Virus record (IMG/VR): IMGVR_UViG_3300036846_000502
Location: 1 to 41,351 of that record
Direction: 5' to 3' (one strand)
Source: a virus
Length of the DNA: 41,351 nt
Shown: positions 21,767-31,124 of the stretch, in pieces
Position numbering within the stretch: the first letter of the stretch is position 1
How the letters are laid out: every line of letters starts with the position of its first letter
Notes under the pieces: model-generated
What the model was told of the DNA's origin: nothing
What the model saw: only the letters and a program-made list of their open reading frames with translations
The model's database searches: none
Made by a program: the position numbers and the translations under genes

Positions 21767-24268
21767 CTATACGGTCACTTCAAAATCGTACTCTACTACT
21801 GTCAGCGGCCCCGGCGTGTCCTTGGACAACACCAGCCGCGGATCATAGCTGCGCCCGAGCGGGCGGATTTTGTAGCTGTCCTCGCGCAGCGGCGCCGGCT
21901 GGGTCGCGTCGTCGCCCATGAAATAAGCCGGAATGCGTCGGGTATCAAAAACAAAGCCGGTTGAGTTTTCGACCGAGACAAGACCCTTGGCGACTTTGCG
22001 CAAGCGCGTTCTTTGCTGATTGTCAGGGCCAGGCGGTGCGTGCGGCATAAACGGCTCGAACACCGCGGTCCACGGTTGGCCGGCGACAAGCTGTGATGAC
22101 GCGAGATTTTCGCCGCCGATAAATTGCGGGACGAGAAAGCCGTTGCCGTCGACCTGATAAATGCCCATGAACCGCGTGCCCTGATCGATCAGAAACACGG
22201 TCGAGTTCGGGCCGGGAAACTTATAGAGCGGGCCTTTGCCGCCGGGCGGCGTAAATGCCGATGGCAGATTGTTTACAGCTAAAGCGCCGTCGAGATATTG
22301 CGTGTTGTCGAGTTTTTCGACCACGCTGACCGCCGCGTAACTGCCGGTAAAGAACACGTCACCCTGGTTGGCGGAGAGCCATGTCAGCGTGCCGGCGCCG
22401 TTCCACGGTAGCCATCCGATCGTCGGCTTGCCTTCGGGGCCGGGCTCAATGAGGCCATTGCGCATGATGTAACGGCCGGAAACCAGATTGCCGTTTTTCA
22501 GCGCGATATAGATATAGAGCTCCTCGAACTGCGTCGGGCCGGAGGGAATGGCGATCGCAATCGGCGGCGAGCCGGTGAACAGGTGCGAGTGCATTTCCGA
22601 AATGTCGTCGATTACGTAGGGTCGGTAATAGGCGCCCGGCGCCTGCACCGCGCCGATGGTGATGCCGCCGGCCTTGACGTAGACGATACTTTGATCGGCG
22701 CGGCGCGGCTGCACGCCCGGTAGAATGCCAAAATCCGAAACCTTGTTGAACGACACCGATCCCGGTTCAAGCGGCTTTTGCTGCACGCCGCCGATCGGAA
22801 TGTAATAAATCGCCTTGTCGGAAAACACGAACTCCGAGCTTTCCATTCCAGGGATCACATAGAGCACGCTTGAGTCGTTGGGGGCGAGCTCAAAGATTGC
22901 ATCGTCGGGTTGCGCGCCGGGATAAAAATCGGAGTACAGCCCGACCGCCGACCAGGCCAGGCCCGAAGGCACCGACGCGGCGGGAAAGTTACAAAAGCCG
23001 AGCCGCGATTGATCGGCAAACACCGAAGCCGGATAGCCGCGAAAGGTGTTCATCACCTCTTCGTCCCAATCGGCGACCGCTTGCGGCGCGATAACCGAAT
23101 TGGTGGTCAGTGCAAAACTACCCGACGGACCGGCAACGTTTTCGGTGCCGGAGAACTGGATCACGTTGCTGTCGCCGACCGGAATTAGCTGCACGTTGAT
23201 CGAGTTGGTTGAAAGCGTCGACACGCTCGCCGGCGTGAAGGTGCCGAGCGGGCCAACAACGGGGCCGCCGGTGGTGAAGGCGCCGGCGCTGGTCGATACC
23301 GTCAACCAAATGCGAAACGTGCTGCCGTCAAAATAATAGTTTGATCCGATTACCAGTCCGGTCGAGCTGGTTGCCGCCTGGGTAATGGTGTCGCCAACGT
23401 GGGCGACGTTTTGATAGCCGGCCCCCGAAGCGAACAACAACTGCTGTTCAAAGGCATTGCCGGTCACGATGCCCTCGGCGCCGGTGGTGCCGCCGATCAC
23501 GATGTCGCCGACATTGATCGCGCCTTTGAGCGTCGAGTAATTCAAGGTTTGCCCCGGCGGCAACGGCTCGTTGGTGACTGCGGTGGCGTGCATGGCGTCG
23601 CTGACGCTGGTGATCGTCAACTGCCGGCCGCAAAACCGCATCCGCGTGCCGACCTCGCCGGCCGCCAGCACGGCAGCGGAAAACGTGAGATTGATGCTGC
23701 CGGTGGTGGCGCTCGGCAACATCGTCGTGCCTTGCGGCGATATGCGGTAGAACGGCGTGCGTTTCTGCCCGCTGTTGGCGAGGTTTTCGGTAAACGGGCT
23801 GATGCTCCACGTCGACACGCCGTCCCACGACAGGATTTGCGGCACGTTCTGCGGCGCGCCATCGGCGTAAGCGATATAGATCGACTTGCCGATCTGCGCC
23901 CAAACAATGCCGCCGAGCGTTGGCGCGGTCCAGGGCACGGTGTAGGTCACGCCGCCGCCGCTGACGGAAAACGTGGTCGTGGTGAATGCCGTCGTGCCAT
24001 CGACGTTGAACACGTTGAATTGGCCGGCGGAGAAATTAAGAAAGAACGTGGCGCCGCCCGGCATGACAATTTTTTCGGTACGGCCGAGCGCCTGGAATAA
24101 CGCCGACCGGCCCGGCCGGTTGGCTTTCTTGTGGGAATTGAGCGTGCGCCAATTGAGCATTTGCCGGCCGCCGAGCTTGATCAGTTGGCTACCGCTGCGC
24201 TTGAGATCGGGATCGAGCTCGCCGGCGGAGAAATCGTTGATGGCATCATCGATTTTAGGAACAGCCAT
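21767..24268 (-). CDS. Tail tubular protein B (T7 gp12-like)
   Basis: 833 residues starting MAVPKIDDAINDFSAGELDP. Near-constant N-terminus of this family (NDFSAGELDPDL, then LGGRQMLNWRTLNSHKKANR). Beta-propeller-like repeats follow, with DQSRLGFCNFPAA, FYPGAQPDDAIFELAPND and RYIMRNGLIEPG. These proteins form the tail nozzle below the tubular A ring. AAGGGTGG precedes the ATG. Length is close to T7 gp12. Confidence 0.85.
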   Translation of the reverse strand: MAVPKIDDAINDFSAGELDPDLKRSGSQLIKLGGRQMLNWRTLNSHKKANRPGRSALFQALGRTEKIVMPGGATFFLNFSAGQFNVFNVDGTTAFTTTTFSVSGGGVTYTVPWTAPTLGGIVWAQIGKSIYIAYADGAPQNVPQILSWDGVSTWSISPFTENLANSGQKRTPFYRISPQGTTMLPSATTGSINLTFSAAVLAAGEVGTRMRFCGRQLTITSVSDAMHATAVTNEPLPPGQTLNYSTLKGAINVGDIVIGGTTGAEGIVTGNAFEQQLLFASGAGYQNVAHVGDTITQAATSSTGLVIGSNYYFDGSTFRIWLTVSTSAGAFTTGGPVVGPLGTFTPASVSTLSTNSINVQLIPVGDSNVIQFSGTENVAGPSGSFALTTNSVIAPQAVADWDEEVMNTFRGYPASVFADQSRLGFCNFPAASVPSGLAWSAVGLYSDFYPGAQPDDAIFELAPNDSSVLYVIPGMESSEFVFSDKAIYYIPIGGVQQKPLEPGSVSFNKVSDFGILPGVQPRRADQSIVYVKAGGITIGAVQAPGAYYRPYVIDDISEMHSHLFTGSPPIAIAIPSGPTQFEELYIYIALKNGNLVSGRYIMRNGLIEPGPEGKPTIGWLPWNGAGTLTWLSANQGDVFFTGSYAAVSVVEKLDNTQYLDGALAVNNLPSAFTPPGGKGPLYKFPGPNSTVFLIDQGTRFMGIYQVDGNGFLVPQFIGGENLASSQLVAGQPWTAVFEPFMPHAPPGPDNQQRTRLRKVAKGLVSVENSTGFVFDTRRIPAYFMGDDATQPAPLREDSYKIRPLGRSYDPRLVLSKDTPGPLTVVEYDFEVTV

Positions 24269-24280
24269 GCGCCACCCTTT

Positions 24281-24946
24281 TTAGCTGGGAACGCTGGTGC
24301 CGCCCCAATCGAACGGCGTCTTGAGCCACGGCCGGCGCACGCGGCGGGCCGAAATGGCCGGCGAATTGAAGGTGCGGCGCTTCGGATTGTTCTGATCGGA
24401 CCGCGTGGCGGCCTGCGATAGCGCCATCAGCGCCTTGCCTTCCTCCTTGTCGGCCTGGGCGGGATCCTCGTGCAAGCCGCGGTAAACGCCGGCGCGCACC
24501 CAAAACCGGATCACCTCGGCAAACATCGGCGGCCAATTGCCGGTGCCTTGGCTGTCGATCAGATACATCGCCTGGGCGTTGTAGTTGTTGAGGTTGAGGC
24601 AAATCACCGGGGTCGCGTTGGTATCGCCCAGCGACATGATCTTGTAATCGACCGGCATTTGCTGGTTGGTGCCGATGGTTAGCCGCACCCAAACGATGTG
24701 CAGCGCATTCGCCGGCAGCGCCATTGCATCGGTATAGCTTGCATCCGGCGAGTTGCCGGCGCGCACTAGCGTTGTGACCGTCTTGAGAAACAGCCAATTG
24801 CGCGCTTGCAGCGTGTTTTCCACGGCCTTGTCATAGACCGGGCTGCACACTTTCCATTCGTTGGAACCATCATCGGCCACGGCAACCTCATTGTTGCCGG
24901 TCTCATTGAGCACGTCGTTGATGATGGACAGCTTGTCGACAATCAT
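24281..24946 (-). CDS. Tail tubular protein A (T7 gp11-like)
   Basis: 221 residues from MIVDKLSIINDVLNETGNNE; an earlier GTG (24955) is possible. Recognisable family parts: VYDKAVENTLQARNWLFLKT, then LPANALHIVWVRL, and MFAEVIRFWVRAGVYRGLHE. Tubular protein A forms the dodecameric adaptor ring between portal and nozzle. Directly precedes the tubular B gene. Confidence 0.8.
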   Translation of the reverse strand: MIVDKLSIINDVLNETGNNEVAVADDGSNEWKVCSPVYDKAVENTLQARNWLFLKTVTTLVRAGNSPDASYTDAMALPANALHIVWVRLTIGTNQQMPVDYKIMSLGDTNATPVICLNLNNYNAQAMYLIDSQGTGNWPPMFAEVIRFWVRAGVYRGLHEDPAQADKEEGKALMALSQAATRSDQNNPKRRTFNSPAISARRVRRPWLKTPFDWGGTSVPS

Positions 24947-24985
24947 GCCGCGCACGCTAGACCATGCGGTTAAACCCGCAACGCA

Positions 24986-26794
24986 CTAGAAACTTTTGAG
25001 CCGACCGAGCGTGGCGTGGAAATGAAGGTTATGCGGCACGCCCAGGGCCGGCGGCGGTGGCGTCGGCGGATAATAATTTGGATTAAAGAAGCTAAAGCCG
25101 CGATCGGGTTGTTGCGGCCCGCGGTTCGGCAGCGGCCAATCGGCCTGGCGATTGGGCAAGCGATCCTGGCCGATCAGGTTCTTGTTATACGAAGCCCCAA
25201 CAAACCGATCAGGCTGTTGAACCGCTAGTGTAAGCGGCCAGGTGTATTGATTGAATACAGAACCGAGCGGTCCTGCCGGTGTGAGCAGGCCGATGTTGAC
25301 CGACTGTATCCAAGTCTGAACAGACTGCGCAGCGGCGAGACTGAGTGGCCAATCCTGCTGACGGTTCGGCAGGCGGTCTTGGCCGATGAGGTTCTTGTTG
25401 AAGCTCGCGGCGAAGGTTTCGTCAATGCGCAGTGGCGCGACTGGGACTGGCCAATCGTACTGCGCGAACGGGGTGGTTTTGACGAAGAGAGTGGATTCGA
25501 GAAGGTTGATTGACCAATCCCGATACCATTGGAGTGGGACCGGGTTCTGCCAGTCTTGCTGACGGTTCGGGAGTTGATCCTGGCCAACAAGATTACGATT
25601 GTACGAGGCCGTGAATGATTGCGCGGGCTGGCCAGCGGCAGGCGTAAGTGGCCAGTCGAATTGGTTGAACGGCGGACGCGGGAATGTCGGTGCGGTGGTA
25701 AGCGCAAGACTGGCGTTGGTAATCCAAGTTTGGAACAGCGCCGGGGCGAGCAGGGCTGGACGGTCAGTGATAATCTCGCCAGTCGGGAGTCGGTCTTGAC
25801 CAACGAGATTGAGGTTATAAGACCACTGCCATTCCTTGTACCACTGCACTGGCTGTGGGTTGGGCCAATCGCTTTGACGGAACGGAAGGCGATCCTGACC
25901 AACGAGATTGAGGTTATAGCTCCACTGCCAGGAGCGAAGCTGAACATGATACTCGTAAGGTCGGGCCGTGAGATCGGTGACACTCTCGCCAATTGGCAAG
26001 CGGTCTTTGCCAATCAGATTGAGATTGTATGACCAAGTCCAGGCACGAAGTTGGACGTGGTACTCTGGTGCACGCTGGGTAAGGTCGGAGACTTGTTCGC
26101 CCGTCGGGAGCTTATCCTGTCCAACGAGGTTTTTGTTGTAGGAAGCGGCGACTGTGCGCTCCGGCTGAAATGCGGCTGGAGTCAACGACCAGTCGTATTG
26201 GGCGAATGGCTTTGCTACTGGCTGCGCGGTTAGCGCAATATTAGTGGCGTTGAACCAAGTAAGAACAACTTGCTGCTGCTCTGGCAGCGAGCGCAGATGG
26301 CCACGGAAAATCTTGGTAAGGTCAACCGGTGGCGTAGGTGGCGCAATGGTTAGTGCAGTAGAAGTGCTGAGCCAAGTCTGAACCGGCGGCGACGGCCCTG
26401 CTGGTGGCAATGCAGTGCTGATTTCACCAACTGGTAACTTATCCTTGCCGATCAGATTAAGATTATACGACCAGCGCCAGTCGCGAAGTTGAGCATGGTA
26501 TTCGTAAGCGCGTGGCGGTAGATCATAGATTGGCTCGCCAGGAACAACGCCAATCGGAAGTCGGTCCTTGCCGATCAGATTTTGGTTGTAGCTCCACTGC
26601 CAGGAGTGGAGTTGTATTTGTTCTGGAGGTTGCTGCGATGGAACGAGATCGTAGTTTTGCTTGCCAGCAGGAAGCTGATCCTGGCCGCGAAGATTAGCGC
26701 TTGGTTTCCACGCCCAAGTGCGCAGATCGCGCGGCCAACCTTCGAGGTACTGCCGACCCCATTTGTAGATGATTATGGGGGCGCGAATGGTCAT
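24986..26794 (-). CDS. Ten-copy repeat structural protein
   Basis: 602 residues. The motif (W/A)SYNxNL(I/V)G(Q/K)DxLP occurs ten times, first as a degenerate KPSANLRGQDQLP and last as ASYNKNLIGQDRLP near the C-terminus. Between copies recur DWPLTPAAxQP blocks, EYHVQLRxW blocks and hydrophobic strands. The DNA also repeats (for example GACCAACGAGATTGAGGTTA near 25800 and 25900). Periodic Trp/Pro/Asn-rich beta structure suggests a fibrous or scaffold-like virion part. It lies between adhesin genes and tail-tube genes. No family recognised with certainty. Confidence 0.65.
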   Translation of the reverse strand: MTIRAPIIIYKWGRQYLEGWPRDLRTWAWKPSANLRGQDQLPAGKQNYDLVPSQQPPEQIQLHSWQWSYNQNLIGKDRLPIGVVPGEPIYDLPPRAYEYHAQLRDWRWSYNLNLIGKDKLPVGEISTALPPAGPSPPVQTWLSTSTALTIAPPTPPVDLTKIFRGHLRSLPEQQQVVLTWFNATNIALTAQPVAKPFAQYDWSLTPAAFQPERTVAASYNKNLVGQDKLPTGEQVSDLTQRAPEYHVQLRAWTWSYNLNLIGKDRLPIGESVTDLTARPYEYHVQLRSWQWSYNLNLVGQDRLPFRQSDWPNPQPVQWYKEWQWSYNLNLVGQDRLPTGEIITDRPALLAPALFQTWITNASLALTTAPTFPRPPFNQFDWPLTPAAGQPAQSFTASYNRNLVGQDQLPNRQQDWQNPVPLQWYRDWSINLLESTLFVKTTPFAQYDWPVPVAPLRIDETFAASFNKNLIGQDRLPNRQQDWPLSLAAAQSVQTWIQSVNIGLLTPAGPLGSVFNQYTWPLTLAVQQPDRFVGASYNKNLIGQDRLPNRQADWPLPNRGPQQPDRGFSFFNPNYYPPTPPPPALGVPHNLHFHATLGRLKSF

Positions 26795-27864
26795 AGTAGG
26801 ATCGCCGCACTTAGAACGTCAGGACCTGCAGCAGGCGTCCAAGTCAGAACGATGATGCCTTGAGTGCCTGCGCCAGACGTGGCCTTGGTGCTGGCATTGC
26901 CGCCCGTGCCGCTGTTGCCAACACCGCCGCCCCCGGCTCCATAATTGCCGCCGGAGCCGCCAACAATCGTGCCATTAACGCCAGCGCGGCAACTGCCACC
27001 ACCGCCACCGCAGCCATGTATACTGTCGCCTAATTCCGTGCCGGCATTACCCGCTCCACCGGGAGTCGTTGTTGTCCCAGCACCGCCAGTACCGCCGGAG
27101 GTGCTATCTCCCTGCCCTCCACCGAAAGCGCCAGTTAGCGTGCTATCGGGGCCGTTAGCGCCGGCCCCATTGGGGCCGCCAGCGCCGCCGCCGCCGAAGG
27201 TGCCGCCGTTGGTGCCGCTGGACATTTGTCCGCCACGGCCCCCGGCGTTTTTGGTTTGCCCCCAAGCTGCGGTAGTCGCCCCTCCAGCCCCAGAGCTAGC
27301 GGTAGCTCCATGTGTTCCGGCCCCGCCTGCCGCGCCGCTGCATTTGGAGTTGTCAGCGCCGTTGCCTGGGTCAGTAGCATTATTAAACCAAGTGGCAGTG
27401 CCGCCTGGATTGCCGTTTATGGCCTGTGCGCCGCCGCCTGCTGTTGTTGATACCGCAGCACCACCGCTGCCAACTTGCCACTGGTAGGTCGTGGTTCCCG
27501 GTGTGGCAAAACTAAAGTTAGTGATCTTCGAATAACTGCCGCCCCCGCCGCCTGTGGCGACCGATGCCGTCGCGCTTTGCTGTTGCGTTGCACCGCCAGA
27601 ACCGCCGGGACCGACGCACTCAACTGAGTTATTGGCATTATTCCACGTCGCGTCTGATGTGCTTGTTTGCAGCGAGCCAGTGGGCGACGTAATGAACGTC
27701 TGCGAGAGAACCCACAGCGGGAACTCGCGAGGCCCGAACCGCAAGCGCACAAACCAACGCCGCGTCTTGCCATGCGCGTTCAGTTCGTCAATGTAGTAAA
27801 GCTGATCATCCCATATGATATGGCCGAGCAGATGCTTGCGTGTCCATGCGGCTGACCAAATCAT
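26791..27864 (-). CDS. Glycine-rich tail adhesin-like protein
   Basis: 357 residues. The first 75 are ordinary sequence (MIWSAAWTRKHLLGHIIWDD; WFVRLRFGPREFPLWV). From about residue 85 the chain is 40% or more Gly in GGGGG, GGAGG and GGSGG runs, ending GIIVLTWTPAAGPDVLSAAI. This is the pattern of glycine-rich phage tip adhesins with polyglycine sandwiches. Overlaps the repeat-protein gene by four bases (ATGA). Receptor binding is inferred. Confidence 0.65.
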   Translation of the reverse strand: MIWSAAWTRKHLLGHIIWDDQLYYIDELNAHGKTRRWFVRLRFGPREFPLWVLSQTFITSPTGSLQTSTSDATWNNANNSVECVGPGGSGGATQQQSATASVATGGGGGSYSKITNFSFATPGTTTYQWQVGSGGAAVSTTAGGGAQAINGNPGGTATWFNNATDPGNGADNSKCSGAAGGAGTHGATASSGAGGATTAAWGQTKNAGGRGGQMSSGTNGGTFGGGGAGGPNGAGANGPDSTLTGAFGGGQGDSTSGGTGGAGTTTTPGGAGNAGTELGDSIHGCGGGGGSCRAGVNGTIVGGSGGNYGAGGGGVGNSGTGGNASTKATSGAGTQGIIVLTWTPAAGPDVLSAAILL

Positions 27865-28605
27865 TCACGTTACTATCTGTGGCATGAGAACGTAGACTAT
27901 TCCTACTGGCGCCATCGGCTGCGGCATCCGCCGCGTGAACGGCATCAGCGGCGGGCCGAAAGCATTGGCGGTACCCGTCAAAACGCCGTTGTTCTTATTG
28001 CCGGAAAGGTCAGGCTCCGGTGACTGGATGCCGGTGAAGGGCCAATAACCAACAAGAGTGGAGGGCCTGATCTGAAATGGTCGCGCGCCAGCCCCGAGCG
28101 CGGCCGCTTCGGCCGCCGTGAGAGCAACATTCCATTCGGCACAGTCGGCTAGTTGGCCATTTAGAAAAAAGACATTACTAGGGATGTTGCTTATGCTGTA
28201 CCCAATGAAAATACCAAATGTAGTCGAGTTTATGCTGGCTATAGCAGGAGTGGCGGTGTTCTTTAGCGCGCCGTTTACATATATACTTTGCGTAGTACCA
28301 TTCCATGTACCGAGTACATGATACCAAGTGCCGGTTGAGGGGCTAAAAGTCGAATCTACACCATCCGCCGTACTCCCATCGGGGGACAAAAAATACCCAA
28401 AAGTAAAACCGCCGCCAAAATTGATGAGTGTTAAAAGCCACGCCTCGAATGCGCCATTGACATTCCAGCGACTAAAAAGATCAGCTCTGGCGGCAGTTGA
28501 GTTGAAATAGACCCAACATGCGTGACTTTGCGCCCCAGTCGGACGCTGAGCCGCTAAATCGCCAATAGTAATAATATCAGACGAGCCATTAAAACTCCGC
28601 GCCAT
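27865..28605 (-). CDS. LamG/concanavalin-like domain protein, copy 1
   Basis: 246 residues starting MARSFNGSSDIITIG. Laminin-G-like features: ARADLFSRWNVNGAF, TGTWYHVLGTWNGTTQSIYV, NGALKNT, then LADCAEWNVALTAAEAAALG and the closing VGYWPF ... PDLSGNKNNGVLTGT. Such domains bind sugars and often decorate phage heads or tails. Paralogue of the next gene. TAATG overlap upstream. Confidence 0.75.
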   Translation of the reverse strand: MARSFNGSSDIITIGDLAAQRPTGAQSHACWVYFNSTAARADLFSRWNVNGAFEAWLLTLINFGGGFTFGYFLSPDGSTADGVDSTFSPSTGTWYHVLGTWNGTTQSIYVNGALKNTATPAIASINSTTFGIFIGYSISNIPSNVFFLNGQLADCAEWNVALTAAEAAALGAGARPFQIRPSTLVGYWPFTGIQSPEPDLSGNKNNGVLTGTANAFGPPLMPFTRRMPQPMAPVGIVYVLMPQIVT

Positions 28606-29264
28606 TATGCCGAGATCCTGTAGATGACAGGGGGCGGGCCGAGGACGCGCGCAGTGCCGGTCAGCGTGCCATTATTGCCATTGCCCGACAAATCCGGCTC
28701 GGGTGAGGCGTAGCCATCGAGCGGCCAGTAGCCGACCAGATTTGCGGATTGGACGGAGGGCGGCCGGATGCCACTAACTAATGATGAGATTTGACCTGAG
28801 GACAGCGCGGTATTCCATATGGCGATGTCAGCCATATTACCGTTCCAATGCCCGCGCCCGCCAACACCATCATAGCCAATGCTTGTGGCGATTGGAGTTC
28901 CATTTAACGTGCCATTGGCTGCTGCTGTATCGCCTGCGCTCCCATTGATATAAGAGATTATGCCGTTGGTGCTGTCATAGGTAAATGCCACATGAAACCA
29001 CGACCCAATAGGCAGATTGAAAGAGCCGGTGGCGAAACTCGGGTTTCCACCTGTCGCGACTACGATGACCCCTAACCGGCCACTGCCGCCAGAATTGACT
29101 ATCGTGATATCATAATTGCCATTATTGCTAATACTCGTAAAGACACCAAGCCCCGGAAGGGCGGCGATATAAACCCAAGCCGAAAAGCTCATTGCCGCCG
29201 GATGCAATACCGCAGCACTACCGATAGTGATAAGGTCGGTACTGCCATTAAAACTGCGCGCCAT
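28605..29264 (-). CDS. LamG/concanavalin-like domain protein, copy 2
   Basis: 219 residues from MARSFNGSTDLITIGSAAVL; start at 29262-29264, overlapping the upstream stop as TGATG. Contains FSAWVYIAALPG, GSWFHVAFTYDST, DIAIWNTALSSGQISSLVSG and VGYWPLDGYASPEPDLSGNG, the same layout as the downstream paralogue. The core has diverged while the ends are conserved, which fits duplication followed by selection on the binding face. Confidence 0.75.
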   Translation of the reverse strand: MARSFNGSTDLITIGSAAVLHPAAMSFSAWVYIAALPGLGVFTSISNNGNYDITIVNSGGSGRLGVIVVATGGNPSFATGSFNLPIGSWFHVAFTYDSTNGIISYINGSAGDTAAANGTLNGTPIATSIGYDGVGGRGHWNGNMADIAIWNTALSSGQISSLVSGIRPPSVQSANLVGYWPLDGYASPEPDLSGNGNNGTLTGTARVLGPPPVIYRISA

Positions 29265-29560
29265 CAGATCAACCCCGCGCGTTTCAGCAGCACCGCGCAA
29301 GCCAGTTCGATCTTCTGTTGCAGCGTCGCGCCACTAAACGGTGCTGGAATGTTGGCGTTGAGTGCCTGGATGACCGGCATAGCCCCAAAGCCAGCCGTGA
29401 CCCCCTGGTTCAGCGTCGTGTCAAAGCCGTTGTCGATTGACGTTATGGCGGCGATAAGATCGTCCAGCGAATAGACTGCGGTGATTTGCTTGACCACAAA
29501 ATTCGACTGCGCCCAGAAGGCTGCGGTATCGCGCTTCTGTTGTGGGTTGAGAGTGGCCAT
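29264..29560 (-). CDS. Hypothetical structural-region protein
   Basis: 98 residues starting MATLNPQQKRDTAAFWAQSN. Predicted mainly helical, with TLQQKIELACAVLLKRAGLI at the end. No family recognised. It ends in a TGATG overlap with the LamG gene, so it belongs to the late operon. The HNH gene inserted on the other strand starts 29 bases upstream of its ATG. Confidence 0.6.
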   Translation of the reverse strand: MATLNPQQKRDTAAFWAQSNFVVKQITAVYSLDDLIAAITSIDNGFDTTLNQGVTAGFGAMPVIQALNANIPAPFSGATLQQKIELACAVLLKRAGLI

Positions 29561-29588
29561 TGACTTACTGACCCGCGTTCATAATGAT

Positions 29589-30107
29589 ATGGGAATGGTT
29601 CCGCCAAACAAACTCACCGGCCAGCGTTTCGGAAATCTCGTAGTAATCGGGCGATCCTTGACCCCAAGCAAGAACTTGCGATGGGACTGCCGCTGCGATT
29701 GCGGCAAGTCTATCGAAGCTAGAGGCGATGCTCTGAAGGCTGGCGACATAACATCTTGCGGTTGCTTTGGCCGAGAACGCCACCGCAAAGCCGTTACGAA
29801 ACACGGCATGGTCATGACGCCAACATGGATTTCGTGGCAAGGTATGCTGAAACGATGCCGCTACTCTAAGGACGAAAAATTCTATATGTATGGCGCAAGA
29901 GGAATAACAGTTTGCAAGAAATGGTATAGCTTTCAAAACTTTCTCGCCGATATGGGAGAACGCCCGCCAAAAAAGAGTTTGGACCGCATTGATGGCAATA
30001 AAGGATATTGTCCGCAAAACTGTCGTTGGGCGGACGTTTACACACAACGGAATAACCGAGTAACCAACAATCATCGCCTTAAACCACCACCATCATTCAA
30101 AAACTAA
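29589..30107 (+). CDS. HNH-type homing endonuclease-like protein, copy 2 (opposite strand)
   Basis: 172 residues from MGMVPPNKLTGQRFGNLVVI (ATG at 29589; 29595 also possible). Zinc-like CRCDCG ... ITSCGCFGRERH, then TWISWQGMLKRCRYS, MYGARGITVCKKWYSFQNFL, LDRIDGNKGYCPQNCRWADV. Same family as 21282-21764. It is the only plus-strand gene inside the 33-kb leftward late operon and is visibly AT-richer than its neighbours, so it looks like a recent arrival. It overlaps the 3' end of the next late gene by 15 bases. Confidence 0.8.
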   Translation: MGMVPPNKLTGQRFGNLVVIGRSLTPSKNLRWDCRCDCGKSIEARGDALKAGDITSCGCFGRERHRKAVTKHGMVMTPTWISWQGMLKRCRYSKDEKFYMYGARGITVCKKWYSFQNFLADMGERPPKKSLDRIDGNKGYCPQNCRWADVYTQRNNRVTNNHRLKPPPSFKN

Positions 30108-30578
30108 ACTGAACTGCCAAACGCTCGCTGTAGCCAAGGTCCAACTCGCCGTGTTGAACGTCGCCAGGATCGTTATGATGTCGTTGGTCACCGGCACATC
30201 GGTGAGTGTTATTTTGTTCTCGACCAAAATATCCGCTGTCGCCCAAGTCTGAGAGAGTTGGGTTTCAGTCGAGAGCGTTGTTACGCCAATGTTCGATCCG
30301 GCGCTGGTTGAGCCGTCCTTGATCGTCAGCTTGGCAACGCCCGAGGTGGCGTTGGCCATTGCCAAGATGCGCAGCTTGAGCGTGCCGGTGGGAAACACTT
30401 CCGGTGCGTTGAACTGCAACGTTACCGGAGCATCCGAGGCCAACGAGGCGACGATGCCGACGCCCTCCAAATAACCCGCAGTGTTGGTGTTGGTCGCGGG
30501 TGTATAGAAAGCGGGTGTAGCGAGACCAGAGGCTGCGCCAAAGTAGATTGAACTGGGCAGTATGGGACCGCCAGCCAT
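30093..30578 (-). CDS. Putative virion decoration protein
   Basis: 161 residues starting MAGGPILPSSIYFGAASGLA. Beta-rich, Thr/Ala-rich, ending ASVWQFSLVFE, with no Cys. Composition fits a head or tail surface protein. No family recognised. GGAGAAAC-type Shine-Dalgarno upstream. Confidence 0.55.
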   Translation of the reverse strand: MAGGPILPSSIYFGAASGLATPAFYTPATNTNTAGYLEGVGIVASLASDAPVTLQFNAPEVFPTGTLKLRILAMANATSGVAKLTIKDGSTSAGSNIGVTTLSTETQLSQTWATADILVENKITLTDVPVTNDIITILATFNTASWTLATASVWQFSLVFE

Positions 30579-30604
30579 AAACGTTTCTCCTTAAGGTTAG
30601 CTGC

Positions 30605-31123
30605 TCAGTACGGCTCGTAGATGATGTGCGCGTTAGCCAACCCGTTTGAGCCACCACCAACCGAGGAGTTGAACAGCACGGTCTCACCGGCGTTCACCGC
30701 ATTGCCGACCGAAGTCCATTGCTGCGTCGGGGCCGCGTTCCAACGAACGATGCCACCAAAGAGATTGAGGCCGAGGTTGAGCCTCGGCAATGTGGCGGCA
30801 GCATTCATGACCGGGCCAGTTGCGGCTGCGAAGTAGGTCACCACCGCATTGCCACCGAGCGTGGTTGCGTTGACCATCATCGGACCATCGAAACCGGGCG
30901 ATGCCAGAGCGGTCGGAGTAATGCCGAGGGTAGAGCTATAGGCCACTGTCATTGCCGCAACAGTAGAGGCGGTTGCCATGCCACTGACCAGAAACTCAAG
31001 AAAGTCGACAACCTGCGTCGTAGAACCGCCCTTCGCCGCCATGAACTGCGAAGTGGAGAGGGCTGTGCCAGCAGGCTGCGTACCAAACGTCAAGCTGCCA
31101 GTTTCAAATACACGCTTTGCCAT
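30605..31123 (-). CDS. Putative virion structural protein
   Basis: 172 residues starting MAKRVFETGSLTFGTQPAGT. Beta-rich, small residues dominate, ending NGLANAHIIYEPY. Similar in size and composition to the neighbouring 161-residue protein, so perhaps another surface or spike subunit. Family not recognised. Confidence 0.55.
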   Translation of the reverse strand: MAKRVFETGSLTFGTQPAGTALSTSQFMAAKGGSTTQVVDFLEFLVSGMATASTVAAMTVAYSSTLGITPTALASPGFDGPMMVNATTLGGNAVVTYFAAATGPVMNAAATLPRLNLGLNLFGGIVRWNAAPTQQWTSVGNAVNAGETVLFNSSVGGGSNGLANAHIIYEPY

Positions 31124-31124
31124 T

